Positions 46,702-55,959 of a stretch of DNA of 64,000 nt are shown piece after piece. The position numbers were made by a program, and so were the translations under genes. The stretch comes from Tautonia rosea (lineage in GTDB: Bacteria; Planctomycetota; Planctomycetia; Isosphaerales; Isosphaeraceae). The stretch is taken from contig NZ_JABBYO010000009.1 of NCBI RefSeq assembly GCF_012958305.1, positions 231,605-295,604 of the forward strand. Direction: 5' to 3'. Position 1 is the stretch's first letter. Every line of letters begins with the position of its first letter. The notes under the pieces are model-generated. The model did not search any database, had not been told where the DNA came from, and was given only the letters and a program-made list of their open reading frames with translations.

Positions 46702-48147
46702 TCAGTCGGCGTCGGCCTGCGCGGTGACCGCCTCCGCTTGCTGGCCGGGAACGGCGATGATGGTCGTCCGAAGACTGCCATCCTCCGTGTTCCAGACCTT
46801 CACCTCACCATCCCAGCTTCCCGAGGCAAGCGAGGCGCCATCGGGTGAAACGGCAAGGCGATAGACCCAGTCCTCGTGCCCTTGCAAGGTCTGCAAGACC
46901 GCCCCGTCCGCGGGGTTAAAGACGCGGACGACCGCATCGGAGCCTGACGCCGCAAGCTTTTGCCCGTCGGCAAACAGAACCAGGTCGAAGACCGGGCCGC
47001 CGAATCCGGCAAACTCGCGGACCTGTTTGGCATCTTCGTCAGGGTTCCACATTCGGATCCGCTTGTCGCCACCGCCGCTCATCACCATCTTCCCATCCGC
47101 CGCGAAGCTTACCGTGTAGACCGGCTCTCCGTGTCCGGGGAAGGTCACGAGCGACTCGAAGGCCTCCGCGTCGAATAGCTTGCTTGTCTTGTCTCGGCTG
47201 GCGGTGGCCAGACGTTTGCCGTCGGGACTGAAGGCGATGTCGAGCACCCAGTCGGCATGATCCTCGACCTCGGCCAGGCGCTCGCCCGACTCCACGTTGA
47301 AGACCCGGATGGCCCGGTCGGCCCCGCCAAAGGCCACCCGTGTGCCGTCGGGGCTGAAGACGACGCAGAAGACCGCATCCTCCGACTCGACCAGCCGCTT
47401 CGGATCGCTCAGCGTGCCATCGTCGCCCACGGTCCAGAGCGTCGCCTGACCCGCCTGCCCGGGGCTTCCCGAAGCAGCGGCCAGGTGTTTCCCGTCGGGG
47501 CTGAAAGCGACATCGTACACTCGCTCGGCCACGCCTCGACTGCGTTCGGACAACGAGGCATCGGCGATGGCATAGGTATTCAGTTCGTGATAACCGGAGG
47601 TCATCACGGCATCACCCGCGGGGGTGAACGTCAGGGCGGTGATCGGCATCGGGTACGGGTAGGCGTCGGGAATGACGACCTCTCGGGCCTTGCTGACCAG
47701 GGCAACCCAGTCGGCCTCCGGGTCCTCGCCGTCGTACTCGGCCCCTTCGGCGACCCATCGTTCGATGATCATCCGCTTTTCTTCGGCGATCGGCTCTCCT
47801 TCCCACGGCATCAAGGGAACGCCGTCGGGGCGGATCAGCTCGACGAAGTAGCTCAGGTCCGGGTCCCCTGGTTCGAGCATGATCCCTTCACCCATCGCTC
47901 CGCCTTTGGCCAGCGAGGCGAAGGTCGTCAGATCGTACCGGCTTTCGGCCTTCTTCGGGTTGTGGCAACCAACGCAGCTCTCGACCAGAATCGGAGCCAC
48001 GTCCTTCAGGAAGCTGACGCGGGGACTCTCGGCCGCCTCGGCGGCGGGAGCCTCAGGCTCCTGGGCCTCGTCCTGGGCTCGGGCCGGGGAAAGCCCGACC
48101 ATCGCCGAGGCGAGGGCCAGTGCGCCGATCATAAACACTCGGATCAT
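46702..48147 (-). CDS. Exported c-type cytochrome with WD40 beta-propeller
   Basis: A 481-residue protein with a signal peptide (MIRVFMIGALALASAMVGL, cleavage near ARA-Q). A single-haem PSCyt1-type domain (about residues 40-140) carries VESCVGCHNPKK, where CVGCH binds haem c and a downstream Met acts as axial ligand. From about residue 165, repeated blades such as VYDVAFSPDGKHLAAASG, DWVLDIAFSPDGKRLATAS and WVYRLAVSPDGASLASGS form a WD40 propeller. This fusion is common in planctomycetes; function is unknown. ATG 48147 has GGAGGA about 10 bases upstream and begins the signal peptide; GTG 48216, overlapping the upstream stop, is less likely. It follows the PPC-domain gene on the same strand. 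Confidence 0.9.
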   Translation of the reverse strand: MIRVFMIGALALASAMVGLSPARAQDEAQEPEAPAAEAAESPRVSFLKDVAPILVESCVGCHNPKKAESRYDLTTFASLAKGGAMGEGIMLEPGDPDLSYFVELIRPDGVPLMPWEGEPIAEEKRMIIERWVAEGAEYDGEDPEADWVALVSKAREVVIPDAYPYPMPITALTFTPAGDAVMTSGYHELNTYAIADASLSERSRGVAERVYDVAFSPDGKHLAAASGSPGQAGQATLWTVGDDGTLSDPKRLVESEDAVFCVVFSPDGTRVAFGGADRAIRVFNVESGERLAEVEDHADWVLDIAFSPDGKRLATASRDKTSKLFDAEAFESLVTFPGHGEPVYTVSFAADGKMVMSGGGDKRIRMWNPDEDAKQVREFAGFGGPVFDLVLFADGQKLAASGSDAVVRVFNPADGAVLQTLQGHEDWVYRLAVSPDGASLASGSWDGEVKVWNTEDGSLRTTIIAVPGQQAEAVTAQADAD

Positions 48148-48212
48148 CAAGGCGTCGTCCTCCGGGCGGATGGTCCAATGGTTCGCAAGGAAACGGCCAC
48201 GGCTCAGGATGC

Positions 48213-50570
48213 TCACCCCCCCTCTCCCGCCGCCACCACGGTCACGGCCAGGGGAGCGGTCAACGGGGGAGCATCCGCGTCTCCCACTTTGAAGGCGGCC
48301 GAGGCCCGCGCGTTCCCCATGCCGGCGGCCGCGTCTGCGGCGGCCGAGAGTTTCAGGGTAAACGCGGTCGCGTCGCCGGCAATGGTCACCGGCTCGGCGG
48401 TCACTCCGGCGGGCAGGTCGGCCAGCGAGAGGGTCACCTCCTGGGTGAAGGGGGCCTTGCGGGTCAGGGTCCCCGTCACCTCGACCGACTCTCCCGCCTT
48501 GATCTCGACGGCCGGCGCGGCCAGGCTCAGGTCTCCCGGGGGCACCACCGTCACGGTCACGGCCGGGACGGCAAAGGTCCGATCCACGTCGGCCACCTTC
48601 CCCTTGGCGGTGAAGGTGATCATCGCCGGGCCGATCGGAGCGTCAGGAGCGGCGGTCACGGCCACGGTTCCCGAGGTCGCCCCCTCGGCCAGCGTCGCCT
48701 TCGGCGCGGTGATCCCGGTCGGGCCGGGCAGAGCCTCGACCTCCAGGGCCGCGTTTGCTCCCTCGTTGCGGGCGAGGGTCAAGGGGACCTCGGCCCCGAA
48801 GCCTCGGGCAATCTCGATCGGATCGGTCGGAGATTCAATCGTGATCGGCGTCGGCAAGGCGTGGGCGACGGCCAGCCCTTGCTGCGGCTGGACATTGGTC
48901 GGGAACCCTCCGAGCGAGGCGAACGTCACCATCGAGTCGGCCGGCACCTCGACCGGGCCGTTCGGCCCTTCGGCCGTGCCGACCACCCGCAGCGAAACGG
49001 CCGGGATGTCCGCTTCGGCACCGGCCAACAGCGAAATCACTCCATTCGACTGCCCGGCCGGCACGGTCCCCGATCGCACGGTCAACCCTTCCGGGACGTT
49101 CGAGATCGCCAGCGTCACCGGTCCGTCGAATCCTTGCCGCACGACATTGACCGGCACGTTGGCCGCTCCTCCTCGGGGAACACTCACCTGGGCGACGCGC
49201 AGCTCGACCTCGAACTTCGGCTCGACCGGCTCGACAACCAACCGATACGGATGGCCAATTCCCCCTCGGCTGCTCAAGTCTCGCACGACAAGTGTGACCT
49301 CGGTCACTCCTTCCGGCACGTCGAACTCGGCCGAGGGGTCGGGCGAGTTCATCGAGGGGGCGTTCGGCTGCCCCTTGCCGGTCAACTCGATCTTGGTGTC
49401 GTCTCCCTGGGCAATCTGATTCCCGTCCGGCCCGAGGATTCGGAGCACGCCGTCAATGGCCGACCCAAGCAAGGCCGCCTCGACCCTGGCCCGGTACTTG
49501 GTCCCCGGGCGAACGACGGCGACGTATCGGTCTTCATCCCCCTCCAACTCCAGCCGGCCGTTGATTGCGACGGGAGGGGCCACTCGCATGGGAGCAGCCT
49601 CCGGATTGCTCGGCTCGCGCAGCTCGGGCAAGCGACCGACCACCAGCGGGGCCGGCAGCTCGACGTCGAACGGCCCGTCGAGCCCAACCGTTGTGGCCGA
49701 GATTCGGGGCCGGAAGTGCTCGACTCCTTCCGCCCGATCGAGCGAAACCGCGGTGATCACGGGCTCCGACAGGGTCCCCCCGCGAAGCTCCAGGCCGACC
49801 GTCTCACCCAGCCGACCACCGAGCGGGAACAGCTCGTCGGCCACCGGCACCGCGCCAATCACCAGGCGATACGACGGCCGGTTCGCCCCTCGGTACTGCG
49901 AGTCAGACAGCTCGACGAGGTAATCCCCATCCTCGGGCAGTTCGACCACCAGGCGGGCATCGGTCAGCAGGCCGGGCGAGTCGTCGTCTGAGGCCACATA
50001 GCGGCCCGAGGCGGTCGTCAAGCGAACCGTCGGGTCGAGCCCCGATCCGATCCGGGCGGCGCGGGCGTCGACCACAATCCGATCTCCCTTGCGACCGGGG
50101 AACCGGAAAATATCCACGTCGTTCCCGTCGGCCTTGCCGTCCACAACCGTCGGCAGGGCTACCGCCTGCGCCTGATCAACCGCGTTGTTCGGCTCTTGCT
50201 CCGCGACCTGAGGCAATTGACCGACGGAAATCAAGAACGGGTTTGAGATGCCGTCGTCCGTCCGAACCCGGATCGGGTAGGCTCCAACCGCCAGGTCGGC
50301 CGGCACGGTCAGCCGAAGCCGCCAGTTGGCCGCGTCAGACGCCTGCCCCTCCGGAGCGGCCACCACCTCCGTCTCGAACGGTGCAACCAGTTGGGGGTTT
50401 CCTTGCAGGTTCCCCCCCGTGATCGTCACCAGGGTGGCGACCCCGCGTTGCAACCCCGCAGGAGCAATATCGGTAATCGACGGCGCATCGGCGGAGGCCG
50501 GGGATGTCACCAGCCCGATCGCAAGCGTCGCCAGAATCGGCGGGACGAGGGCCATCGAGGGGCGGATCAT
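48213..50570 (-). CDS. Secreted TIG/PPC-domain protein
   Basis: A 785-residue exported protein. The signal peptide is about residues 1-27 (ILATLAIGLVTSPASA). An IPT/TIG-like domain follows (ITDIAPAGLQRGVATLVTITGGNL), then a bacterial pre-peptidase C-terminal domain with EQEPNNAVDQAQAV and DVDIFRF, and several later beta-sandwich segments (for example PTVRLTTASGRYVASDDDSP and RYVAVVRPGTKYRARVEAALLGSAID). Such proteins usually stand beside cytochrome c/DUF1549-DUF1553 genes in planctomycetes; here only the cytochrome-WD40 gene is downstream, 65 bases away. AAGGAGG 6 bases before ATG 50570 fixes the start. Confidence 0.85.
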   Translation of the reverse strand: MIRPSMALVPPILATLAIGLVTSPASADAPSITDIAPAGLQRGVATLVTITGGNLQGNPQLVAPFETEVVAAPEGQASDAANWRLRLTVPADLAVGAYPIRVRTDDGISNPFLISVGQLPQVAEQEPNNAVDQAQAVALPTVVDGKADGNDVDIFRFPGRKGDRIVVDARAARIGSGLDPTVRLTTASGRYVASDDDSPGLLTDARLVVELPEDGDYLVELSDSQYRGANRPSYRLVIGAVPVADELFPLGGRLGETVGLELRGGTLSEPVITAVSLDRAEGVEHFRPRISATTVGLDGPFDVELPAPLVVGRLPELREPSNPEAAPMRVAPPVAINGRLELEGDEDRYVAVVRPGTKYRARVEAALLGSAIDGVLRILGPDGNQIAQGDDTKIELTGKGQPNAPSMNSPDPSAEFDVPEGVTEVTLVVRDLSSRGGIGHPYRLVVEPVEPKFEVELRVAQVSVPRGGAANVPVNVVRQGFDGPVTLAISNVPEGLTVRSGTVPAGQSNGVISLLAGAEADIPAVSLRVVGTAEGPNGPVEVPADSMVTFASLGGFPTNVQPQQGLAVAHALPTPITIESPTDPIEIARGFGAEVPLTLARNEGANAALEVEALPGPTGITAPKATLAEGATSGTVAVTAAPDAPIGPAMITFTAKGKVADVDRTFAVPAVTVTVVPPGDLSLAAPAVEIKAGESVEVTGTLTRKAPFTQEVTLSLADLPAGVTAEPVTIAGDATAFTLKLSAAADAAAGMGNARASAAFKVGDADAPPLTAPLAVTVVAAGEGG

Positions 50571-51002
50571 GGCGGGCCTCCTTGGGGGGTCGTCGCGGGG
50601 AGTCGTTCAGGAGAGGCGGGTCAAATCGGCGGGAGCGTCCCGATCGCCGCCTCCGTCGGCCTTGGGCGATCGATCCGCTGGAACTGTCCACCGTCGCACG
50701 GTGTTCAATCCTTGTCAAGCGTCCAGACGGCCCGAGCCCTGGGCAACGCATCCCGGTGAACCCTCGAAAACGCAGGACGCACCTTGATCCGAGCGAACCC
50801 GCGCAACCGTCCTTCGCCCCATCGAGAACTCGTGTTGTGGCTTTTTCCCAACAAGGCTAGAGTGCCCTGTCTTCCGCCCCCGGGACGCTCGGCCTCGGTT
50901 CCGAGGTCGTCCGCAGCCCGACCGGTTCGAGGTTGAGGAACCGGGCCACGGTCGCCCCCAATCTGTGGCGGCATGCGTCGTTCGAAGGTCTGGAGCGAAC
51001 TC
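50571..51002. other. Divergent intergenic region before the SurA-N-like lipoprotein gene
   Basis: About 430 bases with no supportable gene on either strand. Both the PPC gene (minus) and the lipoprotein gene (plus) must have promoters here; I could not assign hexamers and saw no strong palindrome. Confidence 0.4.
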
Positions 51003-52217
51003 ATGCGTGTTTGGCCCTTGATCGCCGCGCTGACTCTGACCGCAACAGGTTGCGCGGGGCTGGATCTGTCCGGGTTCGACGACGAACAACTGGCCTGGAT
51101 TGCCGCGAACTCCTCTTCTCCCATCGAACCCGCCGCCTCGGACCCGACAGGAACTCGTCCTCATTCTCCCGTCCCGATCGATGCCTCTCCCGAGCTTTAC
51201 CAGCCCCTGCCCCCCCCCGAACCGGTCGAGCCGCTCGCCCCTCCCCAAACGTTCAGTCCAATCAGAGTCCCCCAGCCTTCGACCCCCACCACACCCAGCA
51301 TCCCCGAGCCTTCGACACCCAATGCTCCAAGGGATGCCTCCGGGCCGGTCGCCACGCCCCGACCGCTCACGACTCCCGAGCCGGTTGAACCACCCCAGGT
51401 TCCGGAGCCGGTCGAATCGCTGACGCCCCCCGACCCCGTCGAGCCTCGTGAGACCGACCAGCCTGCAGCCCCTGTTGAACCCCTTGACGCTGCGTCGCTT
51501 GCCCCGGCCCCCACCATCGAACCGCCGTCCATTCCCGAGGCGACCGAACCCGTTCCCCAGCCGCCGACCACGATTCTGGCCTCTCAGACCACCCCGGTCG
51601 AGCCGGCCGAACCTCGCGAGCTGGCCATGTTCGATCAGATCGCCGGAGAGGTGGAGCAGATCGCTCAGGCTGAAGCGCCGAGGAACTTCGTCCAACCCGT
51701 CGAGCCGGCCCCACCGCAAGGGACGGTCATCGCCACCGTCGGCCCGCAGGCGATCACCCTTCCCGAGCTGACCCAGGCCATCAAGGATCGGATCGCCCGG
51801 CTCCCCGGCCGACAGCGACCGACCCGCCGCCTGGTCATCAGCATGGTTCAGGCCGAGATGGAAGCTCGGATCCTCGAATCGCTCGTCCTGCAACAGGCCC
51901 GCGTCATCCTCGATTCTCCGAGCGAACTGGAGGACCTCCGCGCCACCATCGCCCGCTCGTGGTCCGATGCCGAGCTCCCCCGCATCCTTCAACGCGAGGG
52001 CTTCGCCAGTGCCGACGCCTTCGACGCCCGTCTGAGGAAAGACGGCCAGAGCCTCGATGATCTGCGATCCGCCTACACCACCCGCGCACTCGCCCGCGAA
52101 TTGATGCGCCGGGAGGGACGGTTGGATCAGAACATCGACTCCTACCTGAATCACTTGCGGACACGGTTCCCGATTCAATCCGACCTCGCGCAGGCCCGAC
52201 GGGCGATGGCCCGGTAG
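51003..52217 (+). CDS. Proline-rich lipoprotein with SurA-N-like chaperone domain
   Basis: A 404-residue lipoprotein; LIAALTLTATGCAG gives a lipobox (TATG-C, Cys about 17). Residues about 45-230 are a low-complexity Pro/Glu/Val-rich linker (repeated PEPVEP-like words) long enough to cross a periplasmic layer. The C-terminal about 160 residues are helical and resemble the N-terminal SurA/PrsA chaperone domain (TVIATVGPQAITLPELTQAI and RLVISMVQAEMEARILESLVLQQARV), without a clear parvulin isomerase domain. It could escort outer-membrane proteins. ATG 51003 has GGAG 7 bases upstream; ATG 50973 is the alternative. It is followed by two hairpins and the ABC exporter genes. Confidence 0.8.
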   Translation: MRVWPLIAALTLTATGCAGLDLSGFDDEQLAWIAANSSSPIEPAASDPTGTRPHSPVPIDASPELYQPLPPPEPVEPLAPPQTFSPIRVPQPSTPTTPSIPEPSTPNAPRDASGPVATPRPLTTPEPVEPPQVPEPVESLTPPDPVEPRETDQPAAPVEPLDAASLAPAPTIEPPSIPEATEPVPQPPTTILASQTTPVEPAEPRELAMFDQIAGEVEQIAQAEAPRNFVQPVEPAPPQGTVIATVGPQAITLPELTQAIKDRIARLPGRQRPTRRLVISMVQAEMEARILESLVLQQARVILDSPSELEDLRATIARSWSDAELPRILQREGFASADAFDARLRKDGQSLDDLRSAYTTRALARELMRREGRLDQNIDSYLNHLRTRFPIQSDLAQARRAMAR

Positions 52218-52273
52218 CCCCTGGAGCGGATCTCGGTGGACGGAAGGGGTGGCGGGGTCAACCAGACCTCGTC

Positions 52274-52293
52274 CGAGGGAACGGAGTCCCTCG
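52274..52293 (+). terminator. Short hairpin after the lipoprotein gene
   Basis: CGAGGGA (52274-52280) and TCCCTCG (52287-52293) form a perfect 7-bp stem with a 6-base loop, 57 bases after the lipoprotein stop. No T-run follows, so termination is possible but unproven. Confidence 0.4.
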
Positions 52294-52306
52294 CCCTCGT
52301 GCCTTG

Positions 52307-52323
52307 GGGTTCGAAACGAACCC
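52307..52323. repeat. Single copy of the CGAAACGAACCC repeat core, here a perfect palindrome
   Basis: GGGTTCG-AAA-CGAACCC is a 7-bp inverted repeat with a 3-base centre, 35 bases before the ABC ATPase start. Its right half matches the core of the periodic repeat at 5615-5794 and of the repeat in the gene at the right edge. Confidence 0.55.
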
Positions 52324-52357
52324 TGGCCAGGCCCGAAGAAGGAATGGAATCCCAACG

Positions 52358-53434
52358 ATGGCAGGATCGACGGCCAGCCCCGCACTCGACCTGAGCGACA
52401 TCCTCCGTCGTCGGCCCGAGAACCGATCGCCTCGGCCGGTTCCGTCCGCGACCGACACCAACCGCGGCACTCCGGACGTCGCTCGCCGAGCGGCCCGGCC
52501 GGTGCTCGAAGCCTGCGCGTTGATCAAGCGATTCGGCGCGATCACCGCCGTCAACGGCGTCTCCTTTCAGGTCGGCAAGGGCGAGGCGGTGGCCCTGCTC
52601 GGTCCGAACGGCGCGGGGAAGACCACGACCATCTCGATGATCTCCGGCCTGCTCCGGCCTGACGAGGGTTGCGTCCGCTTCAACGGTCAGCCGATTCGCA
52701 GCGAAACCGACCCAATCAAACGCACCCTCGGCCTCGTTCCCCAGGAGTTGGCGCTGGTCGAGGAACTTTCGGCTCGGGAGAACCTCCACTTCTTCGGAGC
52801 ATTACAGGGGCTTGGCGGTTCCCGGCTCCGCAAGGCGATGACCGATGGGCTTGATCTGGTCGGCCTGACCGATCGGGCCGATTCGATCGTGCGAACCTAC
52901 AGCGGAGGCATGAAGCGCCGGCTCAATCTCGCCATCGCCCTGCTGCACGATCCCCAGGTCATCCTCCTCGACGAGCCGACGGTCGGCGTCGATCCCCAGA
53001 GCCGCAACGCCATCTTCGAAGGACTCGAACGGCTCAAGGCCCTCGGCAAGGCGCTCATTTACACGACGCACTACATGGAAGAGGCCGAGCGGCTCTGCGA
53101 CCGCATTGTCATCGTCGATCGCGGCCAGGTGATCGCCGACGGCCGCGTCAAGGATCTCTCCGCCCTGCTCGACCGCCACGCCCGGCTCCGCATCGAGCTG
53201 AGCAACCCCGGCTCGGGCGGCTGGCTCGATCACCTCTCCCTCGTGCCCGGAGTCGTTCAGGCTCGTCTGGTCGACCACGAGTTGATTCTCGACGTGAACG
53301 ACCTGAAGGTTTCGAGCTCGATTCTGCAAGCGCTCGACGACCTCGGCCTGGCCGTCACACACCTGGAAAGCGATCGGGCCGACCTCTCGACCATCTTCCT
53401 GAACCTGACCGGGAGGGCGCTCCGCGACTCATGA
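52358..53434 (+). CDS. ABC transporter ATP-binding protein (ABC-2 exporter type)
   Basis: A 358-residue ATPase. The Walker A is [13 protein letters not shown]-loop LGLVPQEL, signature [16 protein letters not shown], Walker [14 protein letters not shown] and H-loop TTHYMEE, all intact. It belongs to the DrrA/CcmA/NodI-like class that works with ABC-2 permeases in export of lipids, polysaccharides or drugs. A 50-residue variable N-terminus precedes the domain, and a 100-residue C-terminal part contains a conserved accessory region. ATG 52358 is preferred; upstream in-frame ATG 52304 runs into the palindromic repeat. Four-base overlap with the permease gene. Confidence 0.92.
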   Translation: MAGSTASPALDLSDILRRRPENRSPRPVPSATDTNRGTPDVARRAARPVLEACALIKRFGAITAVNGVSFQVGKGEAVALLGPNGAGKTTTISMISGLLRPDEGCVRFNGQPIRSETDPIKRTLGLVPQELALVEELSARENLHFFGALQGLGGSRLRKAMTDGLDLVGLTDRADSIVRTYSGGMKRRLNLAIALLHDPQVILLDEPTVGVDPQSRNAIFEGLERLKALGKALIYTTHYMEEAERLCDRIVIVDRGQVIADGRVKDLSALLDRHARLRIELSNPGSGGWLDHLSLVPGVVQARLVDHELILDVNDLKVSSSILQALDDLGLAVTHLESDRADLSTIFLNLTGRALRDS

Positions 53435-54831
53435 ACGCTCGACCGCTCATGGCCCTGGTGGTGAAGGATCTCCGCGTCTTCGTGGCCGATCGATACGCGC
53501 TCACGCTCTCGTTCGTCGCCCCCATCGCCCTGGCCAGCTTCATGGCGCTGATCTTCGGCGGCGTGGGGACATCGCCACCGAGCAAAATCTCGATCCGATT
53601 GACCGACGAGGACGACTCTCCCATCTCCCGCCGCATCGTCCTGGGCGCCCAGGAAGAGACGACCCTCGACGCGATCGAAGCCTCCCTCGACGCCTCCCGA
53701 GACGCCGTCCGCAAGGGGGACGCGGTCCTCTCGATCGTCATCCCCGAAGGCTTCGGCGAGGCCTCGGCCGACGCCCTCTATGGAGACGCCGAGCCCCCCG
53801 CCCTGATCTTCCTGCACGACCCGATGAGTCAGTCCGAGATCAGTCTCGCTCGGGGTCTCTTGACGCGGGTCATCCTCGAAGCCGTCACCGCCGAGGCCAT
53901 GCCCGACGGCGGCAACGACGACCTGCTCGACCTTCTGGACGACGAACTCGTCGAATCGAACGCCCCGGCCACCGACGAGGCCATCGAACGGGCCGAGTTC
54001 CTCTCTCTCTTTCCCGGCCAGGACGACTGGTGGCGATCGCCCGATCCCGAGTCCGAGGCCGCCCGCCTCGAACTGGTCGACGCCTTCCCCGCCCTGGCCG
54101 ATTGGTTCGAGGCCGAGCCGGTCGCCGAGCCGATCGCCTTCGAGCCGGTCGTCGAGGAACGAGTGGGCCTGACCCTCCCCTTCAAAACCGAGGAAACGTC
54201 GATCGCCCCCCGCGGCGCCGCCGGCGAACGGGCCGCCCTGGCCGCGCATGCCTTCGCAGGGATGGTCGTGCAGTTCGTTCTCTTTTCGGCTGTCGAGTGG
54301 GGCGTCGTCCTGCTCCAGGAACGCCAGCGCGGCATGTGGAAACGCCTGCGGGCCGCCCCCATCTCCCGATCGACCTTGATGCTGAGCAAGGTGCTCAGTT
54401 GTGCCATCGTCTCGCTCATCATCACGCTGGTCGTCTTCACCGCCGGAGCCTTTCTGTTCGGCTACCGGCTGGAGGGAGACCTGCTCGGCTTCGTCGGCCT
54501 GGCCGTCTCCTTTGCGATCATGGCCTCGGCCTTCGGCCTGACGGTCGCCACGCTCGGCCGAACGCCTCAAGGGGCGCGATCGGTCGCTCTGCTCGGCGTG
54601 CTGGTAATGGTCATGCTCGGCGGCTGCTGGATTCCGAGCTTCCTGTTCCCCGAGTGGATCCAGTCGTTCACCCCCGCCATCCCCACCCGATGGGCGATCG
54701 ACGGCTTCGACGGCGTCTTCACCCGCGGGTTCTCGTTCGCCGAAACCATGCCGATGATCTCCGCGCTCGGTTTCTTCGGCCTCGGGTTTGCCGGATGGGC
54801 CCTGCTCGCCTTCCGATGGCACGAGCCGTGA
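53431..54831 (+). CDS. ABC-2 type permease
   Basis: A 466-residue membrane partner of the ATPase, coupled by ATGA overlap. One N-terminal transmembrane segment (SFVAPIALASFMALIF) precedes a large, acidic external domain of about 220 residues, after which come at least five C-terminal helices (FAGMVVQFVLFSAVEWGVVLL, ILLITLVVFTAGAFLFGY-like, LGVLVMVMLGGCWIPSFLF). This is the YhgE/DrrB-like layout with a substrate-facing extracytoplasmic domain. Substrate unknown; the lipoprotein upstream and secreted proteins downstream suggest envelope function. Confidence 0.88.
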   Translation: MNARPLMALVVKDLRVFVADRYALTLSFVAPIALASFMALIFGGVGTSPPSKISIRLTDEDDSPISRRIVLGAQEETTLDAIEASLDASRDAVRKGDAVLSIVIPEGFGEASADALYGDAEPPALIFLHDPMSQSEISLARGLLTRVILEAVTAEAMPDGGNDDLLDLLDDELVESNAPATDEAIERAEFLSLFPGQDDWWRSPDPESEAARLELVDAFPALADWFEAEPVAEPIAFEPVVEERVGLTLPFKTEETSIAPRGAAGERAALAAHAFAGMVVQFVLFSAVEWGVVLLQERQRGMWKRLRAAPISRSTLMLSKVLSCAIVSLIITLVVFTAGAFLFGYRLEGDLLGFVGLAVSFAIMASAFGLTVATLGRTPQGARSVALLGVLVMVMLGGCWIPSFLFPEWIQSFTPAIPTRWAIDGFDGVFTRGFSFAETMPMISALGFFGLGFAGWALLAFRWHEP

Positions 54832-55109
54832 TCGTTCGGAGCACACCGTCGAGAACGGGAAATTCGACCTAGTCGGATCGGAAAGACTTTGGTAGGAATC
54901 CTGCTTCATCTCGCTGTTGACGCTCGTCGGCTGCCCTTCGGCCGACATTTGATGTGACGGATGATCCTCGATCCGCTCTGGCCTCACCGCCGTTCCCCTT
55001 CGAGAACGCGGCTGAGCCGGTCGCAATCGATTCCCGACGCAATCGGCCCAAGGTGATCACGCCCGATCGCCCTTTGCCGACGACTCGCCCCCCAAAGGAG
55101 GCCCGAGCG

Positions 55110-55850
55110 ATGGACCGCCGCCGACGCCGCTTCGTCCCCGGTTCCGAGGGCCTGGAACGCCGCCAGTTGCTCAGCACGGTCGAGGGGCTCAACGCCGCTG
55201 CCGCGCCGATCGTCTCGACCGCCGAGGCGAGCCAGGGTGCCGCAAATCGCCCCCAGGGCCTTCGAGCCCGAGCCGCCGCGCAAGCAATGGCTCAGGAACA
55301 GGCCATGCAGGAAGCACGCGAAGAAGTGATTCAGATGCGTCTGCAACGCATCGAACGCCTTCCCGCGTTCCTGCAAATGCTCGACCCGAACCGAGCCCTG
55401 CCCACCGAGGCCGTGACCGCGATCCAGGTCCAGCTGGTCGGCCTCGTCGGCCAGCTCAGCCCTCCTGCCGAACCGATCGCCGAGGGGTTCATCGACCAGC
55501 TCCGCAACGCGATTGCGCAAAGCTCGGTCAACCCGCAAACGGTCACATCGATGAACTTCGCCACCAACCGGCTGCTCGCCTCGGCCGGTGCCTCAGACGA
55601 GGCGATCACGGTCATTACCGATGGATTGACTGCCCTGGCCCAAACGGCCTCCGGATCGAACCGTCCCGTCCCGGTCATGACCAACGATTACGCCCTGGTC
55701 GTCCAGACGGCGATGGGGGTCGGCCGCCCGATTTCTCGGGCCGAGCTGCTCGGCATGCAGTCTCCCCTCAACCCGGTCGCCCCCCAGCCCGGCGCCGTCC
55801 GGCCCCCCGGCCCTCCCATCGGCGGGGCCTCCGGCCTCGGCCCGTTCTGA
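55110..55850 (+). CDS. Small secreted protein with planctomycete LERR-QLLS sorting motif
   Basis: A 246-residue protein beginning MDRRRRRFVPGSEGLERRQLLS, the Arg-rich N-terminus with LEPR-xLL type motif that marks many planctomycete surface proteins. There is no classical hydrophobic signal peptide. The rest is Ala/Gln-rich and helical (AAAQAMAQEQAMQEAREEVIQMRLQRIERLP), with a Pro/Gly-rich end; no catalytic motif is recognised. AAAGGAGG 8 bases before ATG 55110 is an excellent ribosome site. The RTX protease (676-4839) carries a related LEDR motif. Confidence 0.8.
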   Translation: MDRRRRRFVPGSEGLERRQLLSTVEGLNAAAAPIVSTAEASQGAANRPQGLRARAAAQAMAQEQAMQEAREEVIQMRLQRIERLPAFLQMLDPNRALPTEAVTAIQVQLVGLVGQLSPPAEPIAEGFIDQLRNAIAQSSVNPQTVTSMNFATNRLLASAGASDEAITVITDGLTALAQTASGSNRPVPVMTNDYALVVQTAMGVGRPISRAELLGMQSPLNPVAPQPGAVRPPGPPIGGASGLGPF

Positions 55851-55925
55851 GCACGACACCCGCGAACCGAACCTCACTCGGCACAGCAATTGCACATCTG
55901 CTCTCTCCAGCGATTGATTGGCCCG

Positions 55926-55959
55926 CTCGGGCCGCTCCGCGAGATGCGAGCGGCCCGAG
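55926..55959 (+). terminator. Strong GC hairpin between two genes (leader or terminator)
   Basis: CTCGGGCCGCTC (55926-55937) and GAGCGGCCCGAG (55948-55959) form a perfect 12-bp stem with a 10-base loop. It is 75 bases after the previous stop and 23 bases before the next ATG. The ribosome site AAGGAG is itself inside a small stem (CTCTC-AAG-GAGAG). It could end the upstream transcript or regulate translation of the next gene. Confidence 0.5.

Noticed and set aside
47257..49419. 720-codon plus-strand frame antisense to the cytochrome and PPC genes
   Set aside because: Lacks any domain signature and follows the codon pattern of the opposite strand genes.
53257..55026. 589-codon minus-strand frame antisense to the ABC genes
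   Set aside because: Charged, Gly/Glu/Arg-rich shadow translation; the plus-strand ABC genes have all expected motifs.
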